Assembly: GCA_018056165.1 (NCBI GenBank)
Contig: JAGPGD010000017.1
Coordinates: forward strand, 1 to 35,675
Reading direction: 5' to 3'
Length of the DNA: 35,675 nt
Source of the DNA: Paludibacteraceae bacterium
Lineage (GTDB): Bacteria; Bacteroidota; Bacteroidia; Bacteroidales; Paludibacteraceae
Of this stretch, positions 1 through 10,300 are shown piece after piece (position 1 is the stretch's first letter; every line of letters starts with the position of its first letter). Position numbers and translations under genes: made by a program. The notes under the pieces were generated by a model. It did no database searches, was not told where the DNA came from, and saw only the letters and a list, made by a program, of their open reading frames with translations.

Positions 1-117
1 ATAAAGCGAGTAGAAGATATTTTGAACAACAGACCAAGAAAAAAATTAAATTTCTTAACACCAAATGAATTTTTATTACGAAATTTGTCTAACCAAAAAG
101 TTGCATTTGTGACTTGA
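1..117 (+). CDS. IS30-family transposase, C-terminal end only (cut by window edge)
   Basis: Reading frame 1 is open from the first base to a TGA at 115-117 and gives 38 residues. It contains NNRPRKKLNFLTPNEF, the typical C-terminal end of the DDE domain of IS30-family transposases, where the asparagine/arginine-proline stretch and the TPxE motif follow the catalytic glutamate. The final residues KVAFVT and the stop codon lie inside the terminal inverted repeat, as is common in compact insertion sequences. The rest of the gene lies outside the window, so it cannot be told whether the element is intact. It points toward the bidirectional terminator at 123-171. Confidence 0.85.
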   Translation: MKRVEDILNNRPRKKLNFLTPNEFLLRNLSNQKVAFVT

Positions 118-120
118 ATT
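100..120 (+). mobile_element. probable right terminal repeat of the IS30-type element
   Basis: These 21 bases overlap the transposase stop codon. They match the reverse complement of 35553-35573 at 18 of 21 positions. Both copies read GTTGCATT, three variable positions, then ACTTGAATT. This is the expected relation between an IS end and another end of the same family. The exact outer boundary and target duplication cannot be fixed from one end. Confidence 0.6.
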
Positions 121-122
121 CA

Positions 123-171
123 GCAAATAAAAAACCGGTAACTCTTTTAAGTTATCGGTTTTTTTATTTGC
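123..171. terminator. bidirectional hairpin terminator between IS end and rplI
   Basis: A long inverted repeat runs from GCAAATAAAAAACCGG to CGGTTTTTTTATTTGC, with core arms CCGGTAACT and AGTTATCGG around a six-base loop. One pair is G-U in plus-strand RNA and A-C in minus-strand RNA. A U-rich run follows the core in both directions, so it can end both the ribosomal protein operon (minus) and transcription from the IS (plus). Confidence 0.8.
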
Positions 172-191
172 TCTCTTTTTAAATATCTGAC

Positions 192-635
192 TTATTCAGA
201 AATTACTTCAAAAGGAATTTCTATTGTAACTTCTCTATGCAAGTGAAGTGTCAATTTATAGGAACCAACCTCCTTAACAGGTTCGCTTAATTCTATCAAT
301 TTGCGGTCGATAGTAAAACCAGCCTTTTCAAAAGCTTCTGCCAGTTGAATAGGTCCAACCGAACCAAAAATTTTTCCTTTAGAACTGGTTTTTGCACCTA
401 CTACCAATGTAATATCTTTTACTTTTTCTGCCAATTCAAGTGCTTCGTTTTTAATACGTTCCAATTTGTGTGCACGCTGTTTCTTATCTTCTTCTAGCAT
501 TCGTTTTGCACTTTCGGTAGCAATCACGGCTTTTTTGGTTGGAATCAGGTAATTCCTTGCATAACCATCTTTTACTTTCACAATATCACCTTTATAACCA
601 AGGTTGCTGATATCTTCTTTCAATATCACTTCCAT
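192..635 (-). CDS. rplI: 50S ribosomal protein L9
   Basis: This 147-residue protein is a full-length bacterial L9, which binds 23S rRNA and helps keep the reading frame. The N-terminal domain shows the L9 signature: MEVILKEDISNLGYKGDIV, then VKDGYARNYLIP at about residues 21-32. A long charged helix (about residues 41-75) follows, then the C-terminal domain with KGKIFGSVGPIQLAEAF. It is the last gene of rpsF-rpsR-rplI, begins 20 bases after rpsR, and is followed by the terminator at 123-171. The gene order is the usual one in bacteria. No anomaly seen. Confidence 0.97.
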   Translation of the reverse strand: MEVILKEDISNLGYKGDIVKVKDGYARNYLIPTKKAVIATESAKRMLEEDKKQRAHKLERIKNEALELAEKVKDITLVVGAKTSSKGKIFGSVGPIQLAEAFEKAGFTIDRKLIELSEPVKEVGSYKLTLHLHREVTIEIPFEVISE

Positions 636-655
636 AATTTTTTACCCTCCAGTTT

Positions 656-925
656 TTATTTCAATAAATCAGTTACAAAAGGAAGTAAAGCCAGATGACG
701 AGCTCTCTTTATGGCTTGGGCTACTCTGCGTTGATATTTTAACGAAGTACCTGTTAAACGACGTGGAAGAATTTTTCCCTGCTCGTTTACAAATTTTTTC
801 AAGAATTCAGGATCTTTATAATCGATATATTTAATACCACTTTTTTTGAAGCGACAATATTTTTTCTTTTTAATATCAACGGTAGGAGGATTTAAGTATC
901 TTATTTCTTCGTTGTTGTTTGCCAT
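656..925 (-). CDS. rpsR: 30S ribosomal protein S18
   Basis: This 89-residue protein is the S18 component of the 30S platform, which pairs with S6 on 16S rRNA. The core [20 protein letters not shown] and the basic C-terminal part ([20 protein letters not shown], then [12 protein letters not shown]) are diagnostic. The start lies only two bases after the rpsF stop, so the two partner proteins are probably made by coupled translation. The start ATG gives the N-terminus [14 protein letters not shown], of normal length for Bacteroidota S18. Confidence 0.97.
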   Translation of the reverse strand: MANNNEEIRYLNPPTVDIKKKKYCRFKKSGIKYIDYKDPEFLKKFVNEQGKILPRRLTGTSLKYQRRVAQAIKRARHLALLPFVTDLLK

Positions 926-927
926 TT

Positions 928-1278
928 TTAATTCTCCTTTCCTTCTTTAAGTTTAACATTTTTCCTTTTTTCAGCATATTCATAAGCATATTTGTCCAAA
1001 CGGACAGTAAGATAACGTATCACACGTTCATCACGACGATAATTGGTTTCCAATGTTGTTATTACATTTGGTTCTGCATCGAACTGCAAAAGGCAATAAA
1101 AACCTGTCGTCTTTTTCTGGATGGGATAAGCTAATTTTCGCAATCCCCAATTTTCCTCATTGGTAATTACAGCACCATTTTCAAGCAAAAGGGACTTGAA
1201 TTTTTCTACCGTTTCCTTCATCTGAGTCTCAGACAAAACGGGAGTTAAAATGAAAACGGTTTCATAATGATTTAACAT
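928..1278 (-). CDS. rpsF: 30S ribosomal protein S6
   Basis: S6 is the first gene of the ribosomal operon. I set the start at the ATG at 1276-1278, giving 116 residues beginning [17 protein letters not shown], because S6 proteins start with this beta strand (NHYETVFI). The open frame extends 29 codons further upstream, but that part has no S6 similarity and overlaps the promoter-like element at 1326-1356. The conserved segment [20 protein letters not shown] and the [18 protein letters not shown] stretch confirm the family. The protein forms a heterodimer with S18, encoded next in the operon. Confidence 0.96.
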   Translation of the reverse strand: MLNHYETVFILTPVLSETQMKETVEKFKSLLLENGAVITNEENWGLRKLAYPIQKKTTGFYCLLQFDAEPNVITTLETNYRRDERVIRYLTVRLDKYAYEYAEKRKNVKLKEGKEN

Positions 1279-1325
1279 ACTAATTATTAACGTTTTAAAT
1301 TTGACATTTTTCTTAAAAGCGTTTG

Positions 1326-1356
1326 CAAAGTTATAAATAATTATTTGATTGACAAA
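1326..1356 (-). promoter_or_regulatory. Bacteroidota-type promoter of the rpsF operon
   Basis: On the minus strand the sequence reads TTTG, 19 bases, then TAACTTTG, an exact fit to the Bacteroidota primary sigma consensus (-33 TTTG and -7 TAnnTTTG). Transcription would start near 1319, giving a leader of about 40 bases before the rpsF ATG at 1278. This also supports the shorter rpsF start. Confidence 0.7.
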
Positions 1357-1568
1357 AGGATTCAACAGCTTTTTTAATTCTATTATAGAACTGTCATTAG
1401 AAACAAGTTTTATGACTTAAATGAAAAGTATATAAAATATTGAAAATCATCACAAATGTTTTTTTTAGTATATGACAAAAAGATGATATTTTCTTTTTTT
1501 TAAGTATTTATCCGAGTAACGATGTGTTTGGCTGAAATTTTTTTTATCAATAATAATTCTCGGTTTAC

Positions 1569-1602
1569 CAAAAAGGGCAGCTCAATTGAACTACCCTTTT
1601 TG
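1569..1602 (-). terminator. terminator of ppdK
   Basis: On the minus strand the sequence forms CAAAAAGGGTAGTTC / GAGCTGCCCTTTTTG around a short AATT loop, with two U-G pairs, followed by a T-containing stretch. It lies 13 bases after the ppdK stop codon. The plus-strand reading has mismatches at the wobble sites, so it fits ppdK best. Confidence 0.75.
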
Positions 1603-1615
1603 TAAATATCTATTC

Positions 1616-4339
1616 TTAGTTTTTTATGGCAGCTTGAGCTGCAGCCACCCGAGCAATAGGAACTCTATAAGGAGAACAACTTACATAATCCATTCCCACA
1701 CGATGACAAAATTCTATAGAAGAAGGTTCGCCACCATGTTCACCGCAAATACCAATTTTCAAATCTGGTTTTGTAGTCCGACCTTTTTCAACACCCATTT
1801 TTACTAATTGCCCTACGCCCGTTTGATCAAGTATCTGGAAAGGATCCGACTCAATAATTTTTTTCTCTAAATAAATTGGTAAAAAAGAACCAATATCATC
1901 TCGTGAAAACCCAAATGTCATCTGAGTAAGGTCATTGGTACCAAATGAGAAAAAGTCAGCATTTTCAGCTATTTCATTAGCAGTTAATGCTGCTCGGGGA
2001 ACTTCTATCATAGTTCCTACTTTATATTCAATAGTATCTCCTTTCTCTTCAAATATCTTATTTGCTGTTTCACGAATAATTCTTTCCTGCTCAACTAGCT
2101 CTTTTTTTACACTTACTAATGGGACCATGATCTCTGGAATAATTTTGATTCCTTTTGCTTTCAGATTCAAGACAGCTTCGAGAATAGCACGTGTTTGCAT
2201 TTCAGTAATTTCTGGGAAAGTATTTCCTAACCTGCATCCACGGTGACCTAACATTGGATTTTGTTCACGCAATGATTCTACGCGTTCTTGTATTTTCTTT
2301 AAAGGAACACCCATTGCTTCAGCCATTTCCTGTTGACCTTTTTCATCGTGGGGAACAAATTCATGTAGGGGAGGATCTAAAAGACGGATAGTAACAGGCA
2401 GTCCCTCCATAACTTCAAAAATTCCTTCAAAATCAGCTCTTTGATAAGGAAGAAGTTTTGCTAAAGCTTTTTTTCTACCTTCAGTATCTTCCGCCAAAAT
2501 CATTTCTCGCATGGCTTTAATCTTATTTCCTTCAAAGAACATGTGTTCAGTTCTACATAAACCAATACCCGTAGCACCAAATTTTCTTGCCACAGAAGCA
2601 TCACGCGGAGTGTCTGCATTGGTTCTAACTCTTAGATCAGCGTATTTGTCAGCTAATGTCAATAATTCAATGAAGTAGGGATCTAACTCAGGTTCTTTGG
2701 TAGGAACTTTTCCGAGATAAACTTCTCCTGTGGATCCATTGATAGAAATATAGTCACCTTCTTTTAAAACTAAATCATTGATTTGAATAGTTCTGTTGAC
2801 ATAATCAATTTTCAACGCTCCAGCTCCTGATACACAGCACTTCCCCATTCCACGAGCTACGACTGCAGCATGAGAAGTCATTCCCCCGCGTGCAGTTAAT
2901 ATTCCCTGAGCTGCTGCCATACCTGCCAAATCTTCAGGTGAAGTTTCAATGCGTACCATGATAACTTTTTCACCTTGTTTTGCCCATTCAGTAGCATCAT
3001 CGGCATTGAAAACAATTTTTCCACTGGCAGCTCCCGGTGAAGCTGGCAAACCTTTAGCTATAACTTTGACATTTTTCAACGATTCTTTATCGAAAATTGG
3101 ATGCAGTAATTCATCTAATTTTAAAGGATCAATTCTTAACAAAGCTGTTTTTTCATCTATAATGCCCTCGTGAAGCATGTCAATGGCAATTTTAACCATA
3201 GCCGTTCCTGTCCTTTTACCGCTTCTTGTTTGCAAAAGCCAAAGTTTACCTTCTTGAACAGTAAACTCAATATCTTGCATATCTTTATAATGATTTTCAA
3301 GCTTTTGTTGAATTTCATTTAGTTCTTTATAAATATCAGGTAAAGCTTCTTCCATAGAAGGATATTTTGTTCTTCTTTCTTCTTCTGAAATTCCAGCAAG
3401 TTTTGCCCATTGTTGTGAACCTGCTTTTGTAATTTGAAGAGGAGTACGAATACCAGCTACTACATCTTCGCCTTGTGCATTAACTAAATATTCTCCATTA
3501 AAAACATTTTCGCCTGTAGCAGCATTTCGTGTAAAAGCTACACCTGTAGCAGAAGTATCACCCATATTACCAAAAACCATTGCCTGAACAGTAACAGCAG
3601 TACCCCAATCGTCAGGGATACCTTCCATTTTCCGATATAAAATGGCACGTTCATTCATCCAGGAATCAAATACAGCACAAATAGCGCCCCACAATTGGTC
3701 ATAAACTGACTCTGGAAATTCTTTTCCTGTCCGTTCTCGAACAGCTTTTTTAAATCTTGCTACCAGTTCTTTCAAATCATCAACAGTAAGTTCAGTATCT
3801 AATTTTATTCCTCTTTCTTTCTTTAAATCTTCAATTATTTTTTCAAATGGATCGACGTCATTTTTATTTTCAGGCTTCATTCCCAAGACCACATCACCAT
3901 ACATTTGAATAAAACGACGATAGGAATCCCATGCAAAGCGTGGATTTCCTGTTTTTTTACTTAATCCTTCTACAATTTCGTCATTCAATCCTAAATTTAA
4001 AATCGTATCCATCATACCTGGCATGGAAGCACGCGCCCCAGACCGTACCGAAACGAGCAAAGGATTTTCAGGATCTCCAAATTTGGATTTCATAAGTTTT
4101 TCAATCCATTCCATTGCTTTTTCTACTTCTGGTTTCAAAATTTCTACAATTTTTTCTTTTCCTAATTGATAGTATTCAGAACAAACCTCAGTAGTAATAG
4201 TAAAACCCGGAGGCACAGGAATTCCAATCAAATTCATTTCGGCTAAATTAGCTCCTTTCCCACCTAATAAATTTTTCATTTGGGCATTGCCTTCTGCTTG
4301 TCCATTGCCGAAAATATAAACTCTTTTTTTATTGCTCAT
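1616..4339 (-). CDS. ppdK: pyruvate, phosphate dikinase
   Basis: This 907-residue cytoplasmic enzyme interconverts pyruvate + ATP + Pi and phosphoenolpyruvate + AMP + PPi. In anaerobic Bacteroidales it often works with PPi-dependent glycolysis. The N-terminal ATP-grasp nucleotide domain starts at [20 protein letters not shown] (about residues 27-46). The swivelling phosphohistidine domain has [16 protein letters not shown], with catalytic His490 and the regulatory Thr two residues before it. The C-terminal TIM barrel binds PEP/pyruvate and ends with [12 protein letters not shown], carrying catalytic Cys865. All key residues are present and the length is normal. The gene is monocistronic, with its own terminator at 1569-1602, and is divergent from clpB. 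I see no gene for the regulatory kinase/phosphatase (PPDK regulatory protein) nearby. Confidence 0.97.
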   Translation of the reverse strand: MSNKKRVYIFGNGQAEGNAQMKNLLGGKGANLAEMNLIGIPVPPGFTITTEVCSEYYQLGKEKIVEILKPEVEKAMEWIEKLMKSKFGDPENPLLVSVRSGARASMPGMMDTILNLGLNDEIVEGLSKKTGNPRFAWDSYRRFIQMYGDVVLGMKPENKNDVDPFEKIIEDLKKERGIKLDTELTVDDLKELVARFKKAVRERTGKEFPESVYDQLWGAICAVFDSWMNERAILYRKMEGIPDDWGTAVTVQAMVFGNMGDTSATGVAFTRNAATGENVFNGEYLVNAQGEDVVAGIRTPLQITKAGSQQWAKLAGISEEERRTKYPSMEEALPDIYKELNEIQQKLENHYKDMQDIEFTVQEGKLWLLQTRSGKRTGTAMVKIAIDMLHEGIIDEKTALLRIDPLKLDELLHPIFDKESLKNVKVIAKGLPASPGAASGKIVFNADDATEWAKQGEKVIMVRIETSPEDLAGMAAAQGILTARGGMTSHAAVVARGMGKCCVSGAGALKIDYVNRTIQINDLVLKEGDYISINGSTGEVYLGKVPTKEPELDPYFIELLTLADKYADLRVRTNADTPRDASVARKFGATGIGLCRTEHMFFEGNKIKAMREMILAEDTEGRKKALAKLLPYQRADFEGIFEVMEGLPVTIRLLDPPLHEFVPHDEKGQQEMAEAMGVPLKKIQERVESLREQNPMLGHRGCRLGNTFPEITEMQTRAILEAVLNLKAKGIKIIPEIMVPLVSVKKELVEQERIIRETANKIFEEKGDTIEYKVGTMIEVPRAALTANEIAENADFFSFGTNDLTQMTFGFSRDDIGSFLPIYLEKKIIESDPFQILDQTGVGQLVKMGVEKGRTTKPDLKIGICGEHGGEPSSIEFCHRVGMDYVSCSPYRVPIARVAAAQAAIKN

Positions 4340-4656
4340 ATTAAAACCTTGTTTATAAGTAATTATAATTTTGTTATTTTCATTTTACAAAAATAATTTT
4401 TTTTATCAGAAAAAAAAAGAATTACAAAAATTGTCATCTCCAAGTTACAATTTCAACTTTATATTAAGGGAATAATTTTTACTGAAATATTGTCAGTGCT
4501 TCTTTATACTATTTCCACAAAAAAGACATTCTTACCGAAATATTTAATTGGTAAATAATTTGTAGAAAATAAAATAAAATTTTAAATTTATTTTTCAATT
4601 TTTATTAATAAAAGACAATTTAAAAAGATTTTATTTTAATATAAAAAATTAAAGTT
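4340..4656. other. divergent intergenic region ppdK / clpB
   Basis: These 317 very AT-rich bases carry the promoters of both genes. A minus-strand TAnnTTTG box lies at 4388-4395. I found no clear match for the clpB promoter: the nearest is TAATTTG near 4555-4562, one base short of the consensus. No CIRCE-type inverted repeat is visible, so heat control of clpB does not appear to use HrcA/CIRCE. Confidence 0.5.
4388..4395 (-). promoter_or_regulatory. possible -7 box of ppdK
   Basis: The minus strand reads TATTTTTG, matching TAnnTTTG, about 50 bases before the ppdK ATG. The nearest TTTG upstream is 29 bases away, longer than the usual 19-21, so support is partial. Confidence 0.4.
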
Positions 4657-7248
4657 ATGAATTTTGATAATTTTACAATTAAATCTCAGGAAGCCATTCA
4701 AGATGCTATTGAATTGGTTCAGAGCAAGGGTCAACAGGCTATTGAAACTCCACACTTGTTAAAGGCAATTCTCCGAACGGGAGAAGATGTTGTCCAATAT
4801 TTATTTGGAAAATTAGGAGTGAATACAAATGCCTTGAATCTAGCCTTAGATAAAATGATCGATGCTTACCCAAGAGTGTCAGGTGCTGAACCATATTTAA
4901 GTCGTGAGACAAATGCAGTACTACAAAAGGCAATAGATATTACTTCCAAATCTGGTGATCAGTTTGTGTCTCTGGAATCTATTTTATTGGCACTCGTAAC
5001 TGAAAAAAATGCAGTTACGCGAATGTTGAATGATGCAGGAGTGAATGAAAGAACGCTTTCTGAAGCCATCAATACTTTGCGAAAAGGAAGGAAAGTAACT
5101 TCTGAAACAGCAGAAGAAACTTATAATGCATTAAATAAATATGCAATTAATTTGAACGAACAGGCACGTGCAGGAAAACTTGATCCTGTTATTGGCAGGG
5201 ATGAAGAGATTCGACGAGTTTTACAGATTTTGAGTCGCCGTACCAAAAATAATCCAATTTTAATTGGCGAACCTGGAACAGGAAAAACGGCTATTGTTGA
5301 AGGTCTGGCTCAAAGAATTGTAAGAGGTGATGTACCTGAAAATTTGAAAACAAAACAAATATTTTCACTGGATATGGGTGCCTTGATTGCTGGAGCTAAA
5401 TATAAGGGTGAATTTGAAGAACGGTTGAAAGCCGTTATCAATGAAGTAGTAAATTCCAATGGTGATGTTATTCTGTTTATTGATGAAATCCATACGTTGG
5501 TTGGAGCAGGAAAAAGTGAAGGTGCAATGGATGCTGCCAATATTTTAAAACCTGCTTTAGCTCGAGGAGAGCTGCGAGCTATTGGTGCTACTACATTAGA
5601 TGAATATCAAAAATATTTTGAAAAAGACAGAGCGTTAGAACGTCGTTTCCAAATAGTAATGGTTGACGAACCTGACGTGGCAAGTTCAATTTCTATTTTA
5701 CGTGGTTTGAAAGAAAGATATGAAAATCATCATAAAGTTCGAATAAAAGATGATGCTCTAATAGCTGCTGTTGAACTTTCGCATCGTTACATTACTGATC
5801 GTTTTTTGCCTGATAAAGCCATTGACTTAATTGATGAAGCCGCTGCAAAATTAAGAATGGAAATTGATTCTGTTCCTGAAGAGATTGATGTTATTGAAAG
5901 AAATATAAAACAACTGGAAATTGAACGAGAGGCTATTAAAAGGGAAAATGATGAAAAGAAATTAGAACAATTGAATCAGGAAATTGCTAATTTGAAAGAG
6001 AAAAGTCAAGCTTTACGAGCAAAATGGTCAAGCGAAAAAGCTTTGATTGATAAAATTCAACAAGCCAAAATCGAGATAGAAGATTTGAAATTTCAGGCAG
6101 AACGTGCTGAAAGAGAAGGAGATTATGGTAAAGTAGCTGAAATCCGTTACGGAAAAATCAAAGCTCTGGAAGATGCAATAGCTAAGTACCAAGAGGAACT
6201 TGCAAAGATACAAGGCTCGAACCCAATGATAAAAGAGGAGGTTGACAGTGAAGACATTGCTGAAATTGTAAGCAAATGGACGGGTATACCTGTGACAAGA
6301 ATGCTTCAAAGTGAAAAAGAAAAGTTATTACATTTGGAAGAGGAACTCCATAAGCGAGTTGTTGGTCAAGAAGATGCCATTCAGGCAGTAGCAGATGCCA
6401 TCCGTCGCAGTAGAGCCGGTCTGCAGGATCCTAAACGTCCCATTGGCTCATTTATTTTTCTCGGTACAACTGGCGTTGGAAAAACCGAATTGGCAAAAGC
6501 TTTGGCTGAATACTTGTTCAACGATGAAAACATGATGACCCGAATTGACATGAGTGAATATCAGGAAAAATTCTCTGTTACACGATTAATAGGTTCGCCT
6601 CCTGGCTATGTGGGTTACGAAGAAGGGGGACAATTGACAGAAGCAATTCGTCGTAAACCTTATTCCGTGGTACTTTTTGATGAAATTGAAAAAGCTCATC
6701 CTGATGTATTTAATATTTTACTTCAAGTATTGGATGATGGGAGATTGACTGACAATAAGGGAAGAATTGTGAATTTTAAAAATACTATTATCATCATGAC
6801 TTCTAACATTGGATCCTCTTTAATTCGAGAAAATTTTGAGAAATTAAATGAATATAATCATGATGAAATTATTGAAAAAACAAGAAATGAAGTATTTGAA
6901 TTATTAAAACAAACCATTCGTCCTGAATTTTTAAACAGGATTGATGAAATCATCATGTTTAAACCGCTGAATCGGCCTCAAATTGAAGAAATCGTACGGT
7001 TGCAATTGAAGAATATTCAGGAAATGCTCAAACAAAATGGTATTCAATTAGAAGCCACAGACAAGGCAATTAAATTGATTGCTGATTTAGGTTACGATCC
7101 ACAGTTTGGAGCACGTCCTGTTAAACGAGTCATTCAAAAGCTGATTCTTAATGATTTGTCGAAACAAATTATTGCAGGTGCAATTCAAAGTAATCAGACA
7201 GTGATAATAGATGCTGTTAATGATACAATAGTTTTCAGAAATAAATAA
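4657..7248 (+). CDS. clpB: ATP-dependent disaggregase ClpB
   Basis: This 863-residue AAA+ chaperone forms hexamers that, with DnaK-DnaJ-GrpE, pull proteins out of aggregates. The order of parts is: Clp N-terminal repeat domain (about 1-145), first AAA+ module with Walker A GEPGTGKT at 204-211 and Walker B ending Asp276-Glu277, and the coiled-coil M domain (about 400-525), which distinguishes ClpB from ClpC and ClpA. The second AAA+ module follows, with Walker A GTTGVGKT at 603-610 and Walker B ending Asp675-Glu676, then the C-terminal D2 small domain. Length is typical. The partner genes grpE and dnaJ lie 18 kb away at 25500-27316. The gene converges on the hybrid sensor gene, with a strong hairpin between them. 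Confidence 0.97.
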   Translation: MNFDNFTIKSQEAIQDAIELVQSKGQQAIETPHLLKAILRTGEDVVQYLFGKLGVNTNALNLALDKMIDAYPRVSGAEPYLSRETNAVLQKAIDITSKSGDQFVSLESILLALVTEKNAVTRMLNDAGVNERTLSEAINTLRKGRKVTSETAEETYNALNKYAINLNEQARAGKLDPVIGRDEEIRRVLQILSRRTKNNPILIGEPGTGKTAIVEGLAQRIVRGDVPENLKTKQIFSLDMGALIAGAKYKGEFEERLKAVINEVVNSNGDVILFIDEIHTLVGAGKSEGAMDAANILKPALARGELRAIGATTLDEYQKYFEKDRALERRFQIVMVDEPDVASSISILRGLKERYENHHKVRIKDDALIAAVELSHRYITDRFLPDKAIDLIDEAAAKLRMEIDSVPEEIDVIERNIKQLEIEREAIKRENDEKKLEQLNQEIANLKEKSQALRAKWSSEKALIDKIQQAKIEIEDLKFQAERAEREGDYGKVAEIRYGKIKALEDAIAKYQEELAKIQGSNPMIKEEVDSEDIAEIVSKWTGIPVTRMLQSEKEKLLHLEEELHKRVVGQEDAIQAVADAIRRSRAGLQDPKRPIGSFIFLGTTGVGKTELAKALAEYLFNDENMMTRIDMSEYQEKFSVTRLIGSPPGYVGYEEGGQLTEAIRRKPYSVVLFDEIEKAHPDVFNILLQVLDDGRLTDNKGRIVNFKNTIIIMTSNIGSSLIRENFEKLNEYNHDEIIEKTRNEVFELLKQTIRPEFLNRIDEIIMFKPLNRPQIEEIVRLQLKNIQEMLKQNGIQLEATDKAIKLIADLGYDPQFGARPVKRVIQKLILNDLSKQIIAGAIQSNQTVIIDAVNDTIVFRNK

Positions 7249-7265
7249 ACAAACGGAAATTTAAA

Positions 7266-7316
7266 GTAAAGACTCTTTGTAAAAATTGAATTTTTATGAA
7301 GAGTCTTTACTTTTTT
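7266..7316. terminator. terminator of clpB, possibly bidirectional
   Basis: Perfect 12-base arms GTAAAGACTCTT and AAGAGTCTTTAC enclose a second small hairpin (AAAAATTGAATTTTT), followed by six T residues at 7311-7316. It sits in the 70-base gap between the convergent stops of clpB and the hybrid sensor gene. In the minus direction the following TTTAAATTT is a weaker U tract. Confidence 0.85.
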
Positions 7317-7318
7317 AA

Positions 7319-10300
7319 CTATTCAGAACTTTTATTTTCTGTTTCATATCTTTTTTTATATTCCGAAGGTGTTTCTCCATAGATTTTTTTGAAACACTTG
7401 CTGAAATATCGAGCGTCATTCATCCCTACCATATAAGTTACCTCTGAAACTGTATATTCACCTGTTCTGAGAAATTGGGCAGCTCGTTTTATACGTAATT
7501 CTTTTATAAATTCAATTGGAGAAAGACCAGTGAGTCCTTTTAATTTATTAAAGAATACAGTACGTCCGTATCCCATTTCTGAAACCAAATCTTCTACTGT
7601 AAAATTATCATTGTCCATATTTTTTTCCATTACTTCTAAAAGTTTTGTTAAAAATATTTCATTGTGAGAAGAGGTTTTGACGGTAGAAGGTTCTAAATCG
7701 AATAATCGTTTTCGATAATTTTCTTGAAGTTTTTTCCTTTGTTGAAGAAGATTTTCTACCCTTGCTTCCAGTAAAATAGGACTAAAAGGCTTGGTAATAT
7801 AATCATCAGCTCCATATTGATAGGCTTGTAATTTACTTTCAACTGCATTTTTTTCAGTCAGCAAAATTACAGGGATATGGCTTGTTTTTTCATTATCTTT
7901 GATAAGTTGTATAAGTTCCAAACCATCTTTATTGGGCATCATTAAATCTGATATAACCAAATCGGGAAACAATGAAAGAATTTTCCCCCATCCATCAACA
8001 CCATCTATAGCACTTTCAACATGATAATTTTTACTTAAAATCATTTTTAAGAAATGACGCATGTCCTTGTCGTCTTCAATTACCAGAATAAAGGGTGCTT
8101 CTTTGCTTGCAGTACTATAATAAGATTCCAATTCTTCAATAGAAATTTTAGCATCATTTTGGTCGATTAAACTTTCATCAACAGGTAAAAGCACATTACT
8201 TTTTTCTTCTAAAATATCTACCTCATCGCCAAAATGATCTTTTCCTTTATGAAAAACGACAGTAAAAGTAGAACCTTCTCCTGGTTCACTTTCTACTTCA
8301 ATTGTTCCTTTATGCAAATCCACAAATTCTTTTACGAGATTTAAACCAATTCCACTGCCATATAGGTTGCTTAGGGTATTTATTTCATTATGGGAGGTAA
8401 ATCGTTCATATAAAAATGGTTTTTTCTCTTTTGGGATTCCTATTCCTTCATCAATGACTTTTATCTGGATGTCTTCATTGTTATTGCTCTGTTCGATGCG
8501 AACTTCAATTTTTTTGTTGTTGGGAGTGAACTTAAAAGCATTCGATAAAAGATTGTAGAAAATTATATCTACTTTTTCCATATCCAGCCACAATACTACA
8601 TCCCCGACATTGTTAACGAACTTGAAATCCATATTTTTTTCCTGAGCTTCTTCTTTAAAGTTAGAACAAATATTTTGTAAAAATGGCACCAGATAGATGG
8701 GTTGAACTTTTAATCGCATTTTATTGTTTTGAACTTTTCTGAAATCGAGAATTTGGTTAATTAATCGCATCATTCTATTGGTGTTATTATAAACAATTTT
8801 AAGTTGCTCGTGAGCTGTAGTAGATAGTTTTTCGTTTTTTAAGATATTTTCTATAGGTCCTATAATTAAAGTTAGTGGCGTTCTTAATTCGTGAGAGATG
8901 TTAGTAAAAAACCGTAATTTTATTTCACTTACTTTTTGTTCAATGATAACTTCGTTTTTAAGTTTTAGGTAAATGCTGGTCAGGTAGTAAACAGTGTAAA
9001 GTAAGAGTAGAAAAACAATTCCATATAACACATAGGCAACCGAAGTTTCCCAAAAAGAAGGTAAAATTTTAATAGTAATCATTTTTTCGTTGTTTACCAT
9101 TGCTCCCTCATTGTTGGTGGATTTCACTCTAAAATAATAAGTTCCTTTTGGCAAATTGGTATAAGTTGCTTTGCGTTGATTTTGAACATAATTCCAATCT
9201 TTATCAAAATTTTCTAATTTAAAAGCATATTGAATTTTTTCTGGATTTACATAATCAAGTGCAGCATATTCGATACTGAAAACAGATTGTTTATGTGTAA
9301 GTTCAATAATGTTGGAATAAGTAATACTTTGTTTTAAAGGTGAATTTTTTTCTCCAATTTTTACATCTTGATTAAATAATTGAAGTCGAGTAAATTCAAT
9401 CGGTGGAATTTCCTCACTTTTTTTAATCTGTCGAGGAATAAAATAATAAAATCCCTTATTACATCCGAAAAGCATCTCGCCCTTTCTGGTAAATAAGCTT
9501 GCTGCTTCTGAAAAAAACACATCATTAATTCCGTTCAGGATTTGATAATTTTGAAAATAATGTGTCGATGGTTCAAATCGAGAAATACTGTTTTCTGAAC
9601 TTAACCACAAATTGCCTTGTTCATCTTCTTGAATACTGAGAATAATGTCATTATATATCCCTTCCTTGTTGGAATAATTGACAAAAGTAGCAGGTGAATG
9701 GTCCGTAGCTTTGTCTTTGAGCTTGAGTAAACCTCCACCAAAAGTAGCAATCCATAGTTGACCTTTTTTATCTGAATGAAGATACTGCACATCATTATTA
9801 CTTAAACTAGCACTCATATTAGGCAATTTTTCAATGTGATATATTTTCATTTTTGAGGTCAAAAAATCGTCTATTTGTAGAAGTCCATTTGAAGTAGCTA
9901 CCCACAGGGTGTTATTCTTATCTAGCAGTAAATGGCGAATTTTCGGACAGGTACTAATAGGATAATTTTTTAATTTGTTTTTGAAATTGATGAAAGAAAC
10001 GCCTTCTTTTCCTTCAGTAAGAATATTTAATCCTCCACCAAAAGTTCCAATAAGTATATGTCCATTTTTGTCTTCAATAATACTGTAAATATTATTGTTA
10101 GATAAGCTATTGTTGTCAAGAGGATTATTTTCAAATCGTTGTATTTGATAGCTGGGAATTTTGTTGTTACTATCTCGTGGAATCAATTTTAATACACCTC
10201 CGCCTTTGGTACCAATCCAAATATTTTTTTTGCTGTCTTCAAACATACAATAAGCCATGTCATTAATTTTATTTCCAGAATTTAATTGTCCATTTTGAGA

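Larger units (their letters stand above)
1279..1615. other. intergenic region between rpsF and ppdK
   Basis: This 337-base AT-rich stretch holds the rpsF promoter candidate (1326-1356) and the ppdK terminator (1569-1602). I see no gene in the middle part, about 1360-1565, and no CCG-bearing hairpin of the kind found in S6:S18 leaders. Confidence 0.6.

Noticed and set aside
1279..1325. S6:S18 autoregulatory leader RNA before rpsF
   Set aside because: The predicted leader is only about 40 bases, AT-rich, and lacks a CCG-bearing hairpin.
4340..4656. CIRCE element ahead of clpB
   Set aside because: No TTAGCACTC-type inverted repeat is present here or before grpE.
6205..6225. tRNA T-loop-like string (GGCTCGAACCC)
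   Set aside because: It lies inside the clpB coding sequence and no cloverleaf can be formed around it. No tRNA gene was recognised elsewhere.
9119..9142. second sigma-54-like string (TTGGCA ... TTGCT)
   Set aside because: The GG to GC distance is 18 rather than 12 bases, and it is inside the HTCS coding region.
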